The translations under genes and the position numbers were made by a program. Under the pieces are notes generated by a model. It made no database searches. It was given only the letters and a program-made list of their open reading frames with translations, and had not been told where the DNA came from. This document shows, one piece after another, positions 36,176-44,362 of a DNA stretch of 64,000 nucleotides. How positions within the stretch are numbered: position 1 is the stretch's first letter; each line of letters opens with the position of its first letter. The stretch lies in the NCBI GenBank assembly GCA_041398785.1, contig JAWKUA010000015.1, positions 62,001-126,000 of the forward strand, written 5' to 3'. This DNA comes from Planctomycetaceae bacterium (GTDB taxonomy: Bacteria > Planctomycetota > Planctomycetia > Planctomycetales > Planctomycetaceae).

Positions 36176-37594
36176 ATGTCAAAACACGCTCAGGTTGTTG
36201 TTCTCGGGGGCGGCCCCGGAGGTTATCCGGCTGCCTTTGCCGCTGCGGATCATGGTCTGCAGGTGGTCCTGGTGGATGAAGGGCAGAAGCCGGGCGGCGT
36301 CTGTCTGAATCGCGGCTGTATTCCGTCGAAAGCGCTGCTGCACGTCGCCAGGCTGATCAATGAAACCCGGGAATCCGCCGAATGGGGTGTGACGTTCCAG
36401 ACTCCTGAAATCGACATTAACCGGCTGCGGGAATTCAAGGACACCGTTGTCGGCAACCTGACCGGCGGCATCGAACAGCTCTGCAAGGCGCGCGGCGTTG
36501 AACTCATCAAGGCGCGGGGAACGTTCCGGGATTCGTCAGCGCTGGAACTGAAGCATGGCGACGGCAGTTCGCAGTCGCTGACTTTCGACCACTGCATCAT
36601 TGCTGTCGGTTCGCTGCCGGCGATGCCGCCGATCTTCGACATCGGTGACGAGCGCGTGATGAATTCCACGGCAGCACTCAGCCTGCCTGACGTGCCGCAA
36701 CGTCTGTTGGTGATTGGCGGAGGATACATCGGCCTGGAAATGGGATCGGTCTATGCGGCCCTTGGTTCCCGCGTGACGGTGGTCGAAATGACGTCCGGGC
36801 TGCTTCCGGGAGCCGACCGCGATCTTGTTCGGCCGTTGCAGAAGCGGCTGGAACAGCAATTCAGCGCGATTCATCTGGAGACGAAAGTTGCCAGACTGAC
36901 GGCGACTGATGACGGGATCGTCGCCCGCCTGGAGGGAGCCGGAGTGGCTCCGGAACAGACGTTTGACCGAGTGCTGGTTTCGGTCGGTCGACGCCCCAAC
37001 AGTCGTGGTGTCGGACTGGAAAACACCAAAGTCAAAGTGGACGAGCGGGGCTTCATCGAAATTGATCGCCGTCAGCGCACAGCGGATCCGAAGCTGCTTG
37101 CAATCGGTGACGTGGCGGGTGAACCGATGCTGGCTCACAAGGCGACGCGGGAGGCTCACGTCGCCGTGGAAACTCTGCTGAACGAACCGGGCGAATTCGA
37201 CAGTGTGGCGATTCCCGCTGTTGTGTTTACCGACCCGGAACTCGCCTGGTGTGGCCTGACCGAAGGCGAAGCGAAGGCACGCGGCATGGACGTCACCGTC
37301 ACGCGTTTTCCCTGGGCAGCCTCCGGCCGAGCTCAGTCTCTGGCCCGCACAGAAGGGCTGACAAAGCTGATTGTCGAACCAAAAAAGCAGCGCATTCTGG
37401 GCGTGGGTATCGTCGGCCCGGGGGCGGGTGAGATGATCGCCGAAGCAGTCCTTGCCGTGGAAATGGGAGCCACCGCGCGCGACGTCGCCGAGTCCATCCA
37501 CGCGCACCCGACTTTGTCCGAAACGCTGATGGAAGCAGCCGAAGGCGTGCTGGGGTCGCCCACGCACCAGTACAAACCGCAGCGGAAGAAGTAG
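36176..37594 (+). CDS. lpd: dihydrolipoamide dehydrogenase (E3)
   Basis: 472 residues. The FAD-binding G-G-G-P-G-G is at residues 11-16, the redox disulfide is C43-L-N-R-G-C48, the NAD-binding G-G-G-Y-I-G-L-E is near 180-187, and the C-terminal H444-P-T-L-S-E449 supplies the catalytic His-Glu pair from the partner subunit. All are intact. It reoxidises the lipoyl groups of E2 with NAD. Its position after aceE and aceF completes the complex, and it may also serve other 2-oxoacid dehydrogenases. Confidence 0.96.
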   Translation: MSKHAQVVVLGGGPGGYPAAFAAADHGLQVVLVDEGQKPGGVCLNRGCIPSKALLHVARLINETRESAEWGVTFQTPEIDINRLREFKDTVVGNLTGGIEQLCKARGVELIKARGTFRDSSALELKHGDGSSQSLTFDHCIIAVGSLPAMPPIFDIGDERVMNSTAALSLPDVPQRLLVIGGGYIGLEMGSVYAALGSRVTVVEMTSGLLPGADRDLVRPLQKRLEQQFSAIHLETKVARLTATDDGIVARLEGAGVAPEQTFDRVLVSVGRRPNSRGVGLENTKVKVDERGFIEIDRRQRTADPKLLAIGDVAGEPMLAHKATREAHVAVETLLNEPGEFDSVAIPAVVFTDPELAWCGLTEGEAKARGMDVTVTRFPWAASGRAQSLARTEGLTKLIVEPKKQRILGVGIVGPGAGEMIAEAVLAVEMGATARDVAESIHAHPTLSETLMEAAEGVLGSPTHQYKPQRKK

Positions 37595-37630
37595 TCTTCG
37601 GGCGCAATGCTTTCGTGCTGCGGCGGGTTG

Positions 37631-38539
37631 TCATCCGCCCACCGCAGTGCCCTTACCGTGAATCGCCGGCTTCAGCGACTTCTGCCACGCCTTTTGCAGC
37701 GGCGCGGCGAAGGCGAACGCGCAGAACAGGACCGGCAGTGCCATTTCGCGCACGACGAATACCAGAGCGATCGCGAAGACCATCTGGATCATCTGTTTGC
37801 GGCCTCGCTGTCCCCGCACAAACTGGTTGAACACGTGCGGATAGGGAATGCGGGAGACCATCAGCATGGCGGTCGCGAGAGCGATCAGCGGCAGCAGCAC
37901 AACCAGCGACGGCCTTACGATCTGCAGCACCGGCGCCACCCACGACGCCGTGGATTCCGTGACCAGATCCTTCAGCCCTCTCAGCCCGATCGGAAATGAC
38001 ACGATGACGCCCGCGGCGGCCGGAGACGGCAGTCCGCTGAAAGCATCATGCGAATCGTCTTCGTCCGTTTCGACATTGAACCGCGCCAGCCGAAGCGTTG
38101 CGCAGACCAGAAACAGTGCGGCGATCGCAAACAGCACTCTGGGGTGATATTCAAACGGAGCGTTCTCCACCGTGTTCATCAGGTGGTGGGCCGGGTGCGT
38201 CAGTTGCAGCATGATGAATGCCGGTGCCGCACCGAAGCTGACGACGTCGCACAGACTGTCCAGCTGGGCACCGAAATCGGTTGTCTGATTTGTCAGCCGT
38301 GCGGCACTGCCGTCCAGCGCGTCGAACAGCATCGCCAGAAAGATCAGTTGCGACGCCACGATCAGCTCGTTCCCGCCGAAGGAATCCGGGCCGACCTTTG
38401 CGGCGATCGAGATGGCGCCAAATCCGCAGACGGCGTTGCCCAGCGTCAGCATCGTGGGAAGCACGGCGAACACCTTCTGTCGCCGCGTCTTTCGGCGGAA
38501 GGGCGCTGATTCGTAATCGGCGTCGGTTTCGGTACTCAT
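37631..38539 (-). CDS. pssA: CDP-diacylglycerol-serine O-phosphatidyltransferase
   Basis: 302 residues from the ATG at 38539. The CDP-alcohol phosphatidyltransferase signature D-G-x2-A-R-x8-G-x3-D-x3-D is complete (D-A-L-D-G-S-A-A-R ... G-A-Q-L-D-S-L-C-D, about residues 73-98). Several membrane helices follow. It makes phosphatidylserine in the membrane. The psd stop overlaps this start by one base (TGATG), giving a coupled psd-pssA pair that produces phosphatidylethanolamine. Confidence 0.92.
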   Translation of the reverse strand: MSTETDADYESAPFRRKTRRQKVFAVLPTMLTLGNAVCGFGAISIAAKVGPDSFGGNELIVASQLIFLAMLFDALDGSAARLTNQTTDFGAQLDSLCDVVSFGAAPAFIMLQLTHPAHHLMNTVENAPFEYHPRVLFAIAALFLVCATLRLARFNVETDEDDSHDAFSGLPSPAAAGVIVSFPIGLRGLKDLVTESTASWVAPVLQIVRPSLVVLLPLIALATAMLMVSRIPYPHVFNQFVRGQRGRKQMIQMVFAIALVFVVREMALPVLFCAFAFAAPLQKAWQKSLKPAIHGKGTAVGG

Positions 38540-39555
38540 CAATCGCCGTCCTGGTACTCGGCAAGAATGGACGTCCCGGCTTTCACATGCTCGCCGATGG
38601 CCGTGCGGACCTTCAGGGTCGATTCGGCGGGCAGCAGCAGTTCCGTTCGGGAACCCAGTTTAATCATCCCGAACTGCTCACCGCGCTGCAAAACGTCTCC
38701 TGGTTTCAGCCAGCACACGATTCGCCGGGCGATGGCTCCGGTTATCTGGCGAACAACGAAACCGCGATATGGCGGTTCCGGCGATTCCAGCAGAACTGTC
38801 AGCCGTTCGTTTTCCCGCGCGGATTCGGGGCGCAGAGCGTTCAGGTATTTTCCGGGCCGGTACATCAGCCCGATGACTTTTCCGGCCAGCGGAGCTCGAT
38901 TGATGTGGACGTTGAAGATTGACAGAAAGATGCCGATCTTGACTGCCGGGCCGCCAATGAACTCGTCGTGATCCAGTTCTTCGATCTCGACGACTTTTCC
39001 GTCTGCGGGAGAAACCACCAGTCCGGGGCCGGCGGGAATTGCCCGCGTCGGGTCACGAAAGAACCATGCGATCAGAATTCCGCACACGGCGGCGGCGACT
39101 GCCAACACCGAAGCCACTGCACGCATCGTTCCGCCGGTTTCCACAGCCCACCAGCCGAACGCCAGGGTCAGCAGAAAGAAGCTTCCCGCCATCAGCAGCA
39201 ATTCAGCGAGTCCGACGCGAGCGAACGGAATTCGGTCCCGCCAGGCGAACGGATCATCCGCAGGATCCCAGTACCAGCCTCCCTGGTTGCGGTGAAACTT
39301 CAGATCCCGCGAATCCAGCACTTCGTGAGGGCACGGATTGAAGTCTCCCTGGCGGCAGGATTCCATTCGTTTCACGTAGCCGCGACGAAACGTCTTCAGC
39401 CACAGCCGGCGGACTCGACCCCACGCCTGTTCCAGATGAATCACAATTCCGCCGCCGGGCTGGATGTCCGTCAGTTGCGGATCCATGGGCATCAGGTCAC
39501 GAGGTTTGCCGGTGACAGTCACGCCGACCGCGGAATTTTCAGTCATATCCACCAT
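38539..39555 (-). CDS. psd: phosphatidylserine decarboxylase proenzyme
   Basis: 338 residues. Residues about 95-145 include two hydrophobic helices, and the catalytic domain begins with F-F-R-D-P-T-R and S-P-A-D-G-K-V. The self-cleavage site is the L-G-S in M-I-K-L-G-S-R-T (Gly301-Ser302), where cleavage yields the pyruvoyl group. A small N-terminal extension of about 90 residues is unusual for the short Psd type. The enzyme decarboxylates phosphatidylserine to phosphatidylethanolamine. An internal ATG at 39546 could also be the start. Confidence 0.92.
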   Translation of the reverse strand: MVDMTENSAVGVTVTGKPRDLMPMDPQLTDIQPGGGIVIHLEQAWGRVRRLWLKTFRRGYVKRMESCRQGDFNPCPHEVLDSRDLKFHRNQGGWYWDPADDPFAWRDRIPFARVGLAELLLMAGSFFLLTLAFGWWAVETGGTMRAVASVLAVAAAVCGILIAWFFRDPTRAIPAGPGLVVSPADGKVVEIEELDHDEFIGGPAVKIGIFLSIFNVHINRAPLAGKVIGLMYRPGKYLNALRPESARENERLTVLLESPEPPYRGFVVRQITGAIARRIVCWLKPGDVLQRGEQFGMIKLGSRTELLLPAESTLKVRTAIGEHVKAGTSILAEYQDGD

Positions 39556-39682
39556 TGCGGGATCGAATTTCCAAAGATGCCTGTTCGCGAAGAAGCGGCT
39601 GGCTTCACGGCAATTGAAACGCGGCGTTTACGGGGCGACCGACGAGACCCGCGACAATGCGGCACGGTCCGTCGGAAATCCC

Positions 39683-40528
39683 TTACACCAGCGGGACCTG
39701 AAGGCCATCGTAACCTGGTTCGACGCCATCCGGCAGTTCGCGGGCCAATTGCTCATAGTCAAAATCGTGAGCCATATGAGTCAGAATCGTACGGCGCGGC
39801 TTCAGTCGATTCACGGCATTCAGCGCCGCGTCCAGGTGCATGTGTGTCGGGTGAGGCTTGTATCGCAGCGCATCGATAATCAGCGTATCCAGTCCGGCCA
39901 GAAGTTTCCGGCTCTCCGCGGGGATTGTCGAAACGTCGGTGCAGATCGCCACGTCGCCGATTCGGAAGCCCAGGACCGGCAAAGGTCCGTGGTGCAGCCG
40001 TACCGGCAGAATTTCCTGGCCGAGGACTCCAAACGGCTTTCCCGGTGTGATCCGTTCGAATCGCAGTCGGGGAGCGGCATACGGATGGGCCAGCGTCGCC
40101 GGGTCGATGAATGCGTAGTGGAAGATTCTTCGAATGCTGTCTTCAACGGATTCCTCACAGTACAGCGGAATCGGATCCGGCAGTCGAAAGCCGAAAATTC
40201 TCAGGTCGTCCAGACCCATGATGTGATCGGCGTGAGCGTGCGTGAACAGCGCCGCCTGAATCAGCGTCGCCCTGCTTCGAATGAGCTGCAGGCGCAGTTC
40301 CGGTCCGGTGTCGATGACGAATTCACCACCTGCGTCCCGCACCAGGATGCCGGATCGCAGACGTTTGTTTTTCGGGTTGTCGGACTGACACACGTGGCAA
40401 TCGCAACCCACGATCGGAACCCCGACACTGGTTCCCGTGCCCATCAGTGTCAGATTCGCCCCGGTTGCTCTGCCAGGCGCCTCCGTTGAATCCTTCGGGA
40501 ATGCGTCAGAAATGGAAGGATCAGTCAC
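39683..40528 (-). CDS. metallo-beta-lactamase fold hydrolase (PhnP-like)
   Basis: 281 residues if translation starts at the GTG at 40528. The motif T-H-A-H-A-D-H-I-M-G-L-D-D provides the di-metal H-x-H-x-D-H, and the N-terminal G-T-G-T-S-V-G-V-P with the C-D-C-H-V-C segment matches PhnP-type phosphodiesterases and related proteins. The frame stays open to 40801, but that extension is Ser/Arg-rich and unlike protein of the family. It probably hydrolyses a phosphate diester or related small molecule; the substrate is not known. Confidence 0.8.
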   Translation of the reverse strand: MTDPSISDAFPKDSTEAPGRATGANLTLMGTGTSVGVPIVGCDCHVCQSDNPKNKRLRSGILVRDAGGEFVIDTGPELRLQLIRSRATLIQAALFTHAHADHIMGLDDLRIFGFRLPDPIPLYCEESVEDSIRRIFHYAFIDPATLAHPYAAPRLRFERITPGKPFGVLGQEILPVRLHHGPLPVLGFRIGDVAICTDVSTIPAESRKLLAGLDTLIIDALRYKPHPTHMHLDAALNAVNRLKPRRTILTHMAHDFDYEQLARELPDGVEPGYDGLQVPLV

Positions 40529-40893
40529 GGGAGTCTCAGGGGGCGAAATGGTCGGCGCGAAGTGGTTCGAATTACGCCGTAAGCTAACAGCCGACTGAGA
40601 ACGCTGCGAGAGCCGCGACGGTGCCCCGGAGGGCGAGGTTCCTTTCGAGCCGTGTGTTCCCTGCGCCGTCTGATACGACAGCGGCACTGCGGCAGCCTCG
40701 CCCGTACTCTTGCAGAGCCCGTCGATTGCCGAGCTGCCGATATCCCCGCTCGGGCGATTCATCAATGTTCGACTGACGAAGCGCTGGCCGGTTGATTGCA
40801 ATTCCCGTAGGCATATCCCACGATTCTCGCACCCGTCCGATTCGTGTTCCGTCAGCGAATCACCAAGACCGCGGCATTTCAGGGCAGACGATT
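40529..40893. other. divergent intergenic region
   Basis: 365 bases between a minus-strand hydrolase and the LURP-one-like gene. No convincing promoter pair or gene was found. Open frames extend into it from both neighbours but have atypical composition. Confidence 0.4.
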
Positions 40894-41484
40894 ATGCATC
40901 CGGTACTCAACGGCAATTTGTATCTGGTGAAGGAACATGTCGGCATGTTCAAGGCGGCCAACAATTATGACATCTATGATCCGGAAACGAATGAGGAGAT
41001 CATTCATTGTCGTGAGGATCGTCTTGGCATGTTCACGAAGCTGCTGCGGTTCACGGACTACAAGACTCTGACGCCATTTCATGTGGATCTGCGCACGCCG
41101 TCCGGCGAACCGATCCTGAGCGTCCGTCGCGGCGTTTCGCTGTTTCTGTCGACGGTCGATGTTCTGGATGCCGACGATGAGCGGATCGGCGGCTTCAAGC
41201 AGAAGCTGTTCTCACTGGGCGGCGCGTTCCGAGTGCTCGGTCCGGACGATCGCGAACTGTGCCTGCTGCAGGGCAAGTGGACGGGCTGGAATTTCAAATT
41301 CAAGGCCGGCGATCGGGAACTCGCCAGTGTCTCCAAGAAATGGGCAGGAATCGGTCGCGAACTGTTCACATCCGCCGACAACTACATGCTGCAGATTTCC
41401 GAAGACGTGCCGCCCGACAATCCGATTCGCGGGCTGATCATGGCGGCCGTTATGTGCATCGACATGGTGCTGAAGGAACGATAG
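40894..41484 (+). CDS. LURP-one / phospholipid scramblase-related protein
   Basis: 196 residues. The sequence has the pattern of the Tubby-like LURP-one family: Y-L-V-K-E-H-V-G-M-F-K-A-A-N-N-Y-D-I-Y-D, G-E-P-I-L-S-V-R-R-G, a repeat of beta strands with G-G-F-K-Q-K-L-F, then W-T-G-W-N-F-K-F, and a C-terminal hydrophobic helix. The family forms a 12-stranded barrel around a central helix and is related to phospholipid scramblases; the bacterial role is unclear. The ATG at 40894 lies just before the conserved start. Confidence 0.78.
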   Translation: MHPVLNGNLYLVKEHVGMFKAANNYDIYDPETNEEIIHCREDRLGMFTKLLRFTDYKTLTPFHVDLRTPSGEPILSVRRGVSLFLSTVDVLDADDERIGGFKQKLFSLGGAFRVLGPDDRELCLLQGKWTGWNFKFKAGDRELASVSKKWAGIGRELFTSADNYMLQISEDVPPDNPIRGLIMAAVMCIDMVLKER

Positions 41485-41491
41485 GCCGTTG

Positions 41492-42700
41492 TCACGCGGC
41501 GCGGCGCCGTTTCTTCTTGCTCTTGCGAGACTGCCGGGCTGGCGATTCCACGGCGGCGACTTCATCCGCGGTTGGCTTTGAATCTGCCTTCTTCGCACTG
41601 TCTTTTGCAGCGCTGGCGGCGGCATTAACGGGTGCCGCGCCGGACGTTGCCGCAGCCGGCGGTTTTTGCGACGCGGCTTTGGGTGCCGCGATTTTTGGCG
41701 CCGCGACCTTTGGCGCCGCGACCTTTGTTGCCGCGTTCTTCTTTTGCGGAACTGCGGACTGCGCGGCGGGAGCCTGCGGCGTGCTGTCGGCCGGTACTTT
41801 GGCAGGACCTGAATTCGCTGCTGCGGGGAGTTGTGGTGCGTCCGTTTCGCTTAGTCGCGCCGGCTTTGCAGCGGGTTTTCTGGCGGCAACCGGAGGATCG
41901 TTGCTGACGAACAGAACATAGCGGCTGTGCAACAGCATCGCAGCGACCAGACATGTGGCAGCCGACAGCAGCACGGTCGTCAGCTCACTCGGCGAGATCG
42001 TCAGACCCGCCGCCGATGACTTCAGCGCGAACCTGGCCGTCAGCAGCAACAGGCCCAGGCAAAACAGGGCCTGCGAGGTCCGGCATCGGCTCATGTCCGG
42101 AACAATTCGAACGATCACCAGACTACCCAGCGCCAGCATGGGAACAATGACCAGTGTTCCGCGTGCCGCCGTGACGCCGCCGATCAGCGGTCTCGCCAGT
42201 TCCGCGACCAGGACGGGCAGCGTGTGCTGAGAATTCGTCAGCCAGACAATTCCGGAAACGATCAGCAAAGCGCTCAGCCACTTCCACCAGCGGTAACGTC
42301 CATTGAAGTCGACCGCGCTTCGTGACCGGATCCAGCCGATCAGCAGTGCGAGTTGGCCGGACACCAGCAGGTAAATTCCCGCCAGCCCGTCCTGCAATCG
42401 GGGAGTCGCCTCCGCCGTGGCGACGAAGTTCGCGGCGAAGCTCTGGTCCAGCGCGACGGCGATCATTCCGAGAAGCACCACAGCAGCGACCAGAAGACTT
42501 TGCTTCCACAACTTTCGAAAGACCATGCGAGGCAGCAGTTCGTCGCTGCGAACGGCGCAGAATTCGGGTTCGGCGGGTTCGTCGCTGTCATCGTCGGCAT
42601 GAATTTCGGTGCCGAATTCAGCGAGCAGTTCCAGGTCGTCGGTCGCCAGTCGCCGCCGTCGCCGCGATGCCTGCTGCTGTAATCCTGTGAACGTGCTCAT
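41492..42700 (-). CDS. membrane protein with Lys/Ala-rich C-terminal repeat tail
   Basis: 402 residues from the ATG at 42700. Residues about 50-290 contain six or so hydrophobic segments with no recognisable family. Residues about 295-402 are a low-complexity tail rich in Ala, Pro and Lys, with repeats of A-A-P-K, ending in K-S-K-K-K-R-R-R-A-A. The tail is probably cytoplasmic and strongly basic, perhaps contacting nucleic acid. The frame extends upstream to 44200 but there it is antisense to a PfkB kinase gene and not credible. Confidence 0.75.
   Translation of the reverse strand: MSTFTGLQQQASRRRRRLATDDLELLAEFGTEIHADDDSDEPAEPEFCAVRSDELLPRMVFRKLWKQSLLVAAVVLLGMIAVALDQSFAANFVATAEATPRLQDGLAGIYLLVSGQLALLIGWIRSRSAVDFNGRYRWWKWLSALLIVSGIVWLTNSQHTLPVLVAELARPLIGGVTAARGTLVIVPMLALGSLVIVRIVPDMSRCRTSQALFCLGLLLLTARFALKSSAAGLTISPSELTTVLLSAATCLVAAMLLHSRYVLFVSNDPPVAARKPAAKPARLSETDAPQLPAAANSGPAKVPADSTPQAPAAQSAVPQKKNAATKVAAPKVAAPKIAAPKAASQKPPAAATSGAAPVNAAASAAKDSAKKADSKPTADEVAAVESPARQSRKSKKKRRRAA
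41685..41735. repeat. 15-base tandem repeats in the tail of the membrane protein gene
   Basis: Three consecutive 15-base units starting with GCCGCG, with the variants ATTTTTGGC, ACCTTTGGC and ACCTTTGTT following it, then a fourth GCCGCG. In the minus-strand frame each unit encodes one five-residue K-(V/I)-A-A-P type repeat, so repeat number could vary without frameshift. Confidence 0.7.
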
Positions 42701-43084
42701 GAAGATCCGCCGGTTCGTCACAGACCTGTCGGTTCGCGCAGAATCTGCCGGTTCAAAGTGGCGTTGAACTGTCTTGGTTGAGATCGTCACGGATTGCCTC
42801 CATGATCCAGCATGCGTGTCGCAACCACCATTGCCGCGCAGGTTTCGCCAGTTTGACGGGTGAAGCTGCGCCGCCGGATTCCGTCGGCACTGAGAAGTGG
42901 TATGCTCCGCCGCCGGGAATTCTCTGACGGGTGTCTTCTGCTCAAAATCACTCCCAGCGCGTGACTGCCCTGCCCCGGTTTGACCCCGGATCGCGGACCA
43001 GTCCGCGACTCGTTCGCGGGTGGGGCAGGCTTCATTTCGACCGGGCAGACGTCGCATCGAAACATCTATCACACACGGAAACTC
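42701..43084. other. divergent intergenic region
   Basis: 384 bases between the membrane protein and the PfkB kinase. No clear promoter hexamers or gene seen. Long frames crossing it on the minus strand are the antisense shadow of the kinase. Confidence 0.4.
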
Positions 43085-44071
43085 ATGAAATACGACGTTT
43101 TTGGTGTCGGCAACGCACTGGTGGACATTCAGGCGCGCGTCCCGGACAGCGTGATCGCAGCCAGCGGATTCGACAAGGGCATCATGACGCTGGTCGACGA
43201 TGCCACTCAGCAGGCCGTTCTGGCGAGTCTGGACGGCGTGCGGCTGAACCGCTGCGCCGGAGGATCCGCGGCCAATACGATCGTTGGTGTCGCGGATTTT
43301 GGCGGCCGGGCGGCCTACGTCGGCAAGATTTCCACGGACGAAATCGGGCAGTTCTTCCTGGACGATATGCGGAAGATGGGCGTCACCGTCGAAGTTGCTC
43401 CGTCGTCCTCCGGCCAGACCGGAACCAGCGCCATTCTGATTACCGAGGACGCTCAGCGAACGATGCTGACCAATCTGGGTGTCGCCGCGACGCTGACCGA
43501 AGACGACATCCGCGAAGACGAACTGCGGCAGTCCAAATATGTCTACATCGAAGGATATCTGCTGACCGGCGAAACCTCCCGGCCGGCCGCGATGAAGGCC
43601 ATTGAACTGGCGAAGAAGCACGGCGTGAAAGTCGCTTTCACGGCGTCCGATCCGTTTCTGGTCAACCTGCTGCGGGACGACATCTGGGCTCTGGTGGAAG
43701 GCCCGGTCGATTTGTTCTTCTGCAACGAAGAAGAAGCGAAAAGCCTGACGGGCAGGGAGGATCCGATCGAATGCGCTGCGGAAATCCATCGGCATGCCGA
43801 GAACGTCGCCATGACTCTGGGACCAAACGGGTCGATCGTGATGCACGGCGGTGAAGCGATCGCCATTGAAGGAGTCAGCGTGAACGCCATCGACACAACC
43901 GGCGCCGGTGACATGTACGCCGCGGGTCTGCTGTATGGCATCACCAACGGCATGACCTGGAAGCAGGCCGGCCATCTGGGATCTCACGCCGCCGCGCGAA
44001 TCGTCTCGCAGCTCGGAGCGAGAATGGACCACAAGTTTACCGCTGAGGAAATCCGGGAGTTGATCAACTGA
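43085..44071 (+). CDS. PfkB family carbohydrate kinase (adenosine kinase-like)
   Basis: 328 residues. The N-terminus V-F-G-V-G-N-A-L-V-D and the G-G-S-A-A-N-T-I motif match PfkB family ligand binding, and the C-terminal signature D-T-T-G-A-G-D-M-Y-A-A-G carries the catalytic base. Overall length and the N-A-L-V-D start resemble adenosine kinase and related sugar/nucleoside kinases. The acceptor is not certain. The ATG at 43085 directly precedes the conserved N-terminus. Confidence 0.88.
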   Translation: MKYDVFGVGNALVDIQARVPDSVIAASGFDKGIMTLVDDATQQAVLASLDGVRLNRCAGGSAANTIVGVADFGGRAAYVGKISTDEIGQFFLDDMRKMGVTVEVAPSSSGQTGTSAILITEDAQRTMLTNLGVAATLTEDDIREDELRQSKYVYIEGYLLTGETSRPAAMKAIELAKKHGVKVAFTASDPFLVNLLRDDIWALVEGPVDLFFCNEEEAKSLTGREDPIECAAEIHRHAENVAMTLGPNGSIVMHGGEAIAIEGVSVNAIDTTGAGDMYAAGLLYGITNGMTWKQAGHLGSHAAARIVSQLGARMDHKFTAEEIRELIN

Positions 44072-44362
44072 AGCCCGGAATTCCCCGGCCGGGCCCTCTC
44101 GCGAACCGGGATTCTGATCCCGGGGCACGGCAGCTACAATTGGCGTCCGCGTCGGCGGACGTCCGTTGACAGAATCATGCCGCGAATTCGTTTTCCACAC
44201 GAACAGCGGTAATGCAATCGGCGGAGTGACTGTCGGATCGCGGCAGAAACCGCCGCCGTCAACCGAATCCTTCGGATCGTCGGCCGAGTGGATTCAGAAT
44301 GGGTTCCCATCTGCCTCAGCAGGCGCTCTTCACGACATTGCTTCAAGCCAGGATGGCCGCCA

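Noticed and set aside
41685..41735. 15-base tandem repeats as a possible CRISPR or regulatory array
   Set aside because: Units are directly adjacent with no spacers and lie in a coding frame, so they are coding repeats.
42701..44200. Long open frame on the minus strand continuing upstream of the membrane protein gene for about 500 codons
   Set aside because: It is antisense to the PfkB kinase, and its translation is Arg/Gln/His-rich without protein-like pattern. GC-rich DNA often leaves such frames open.
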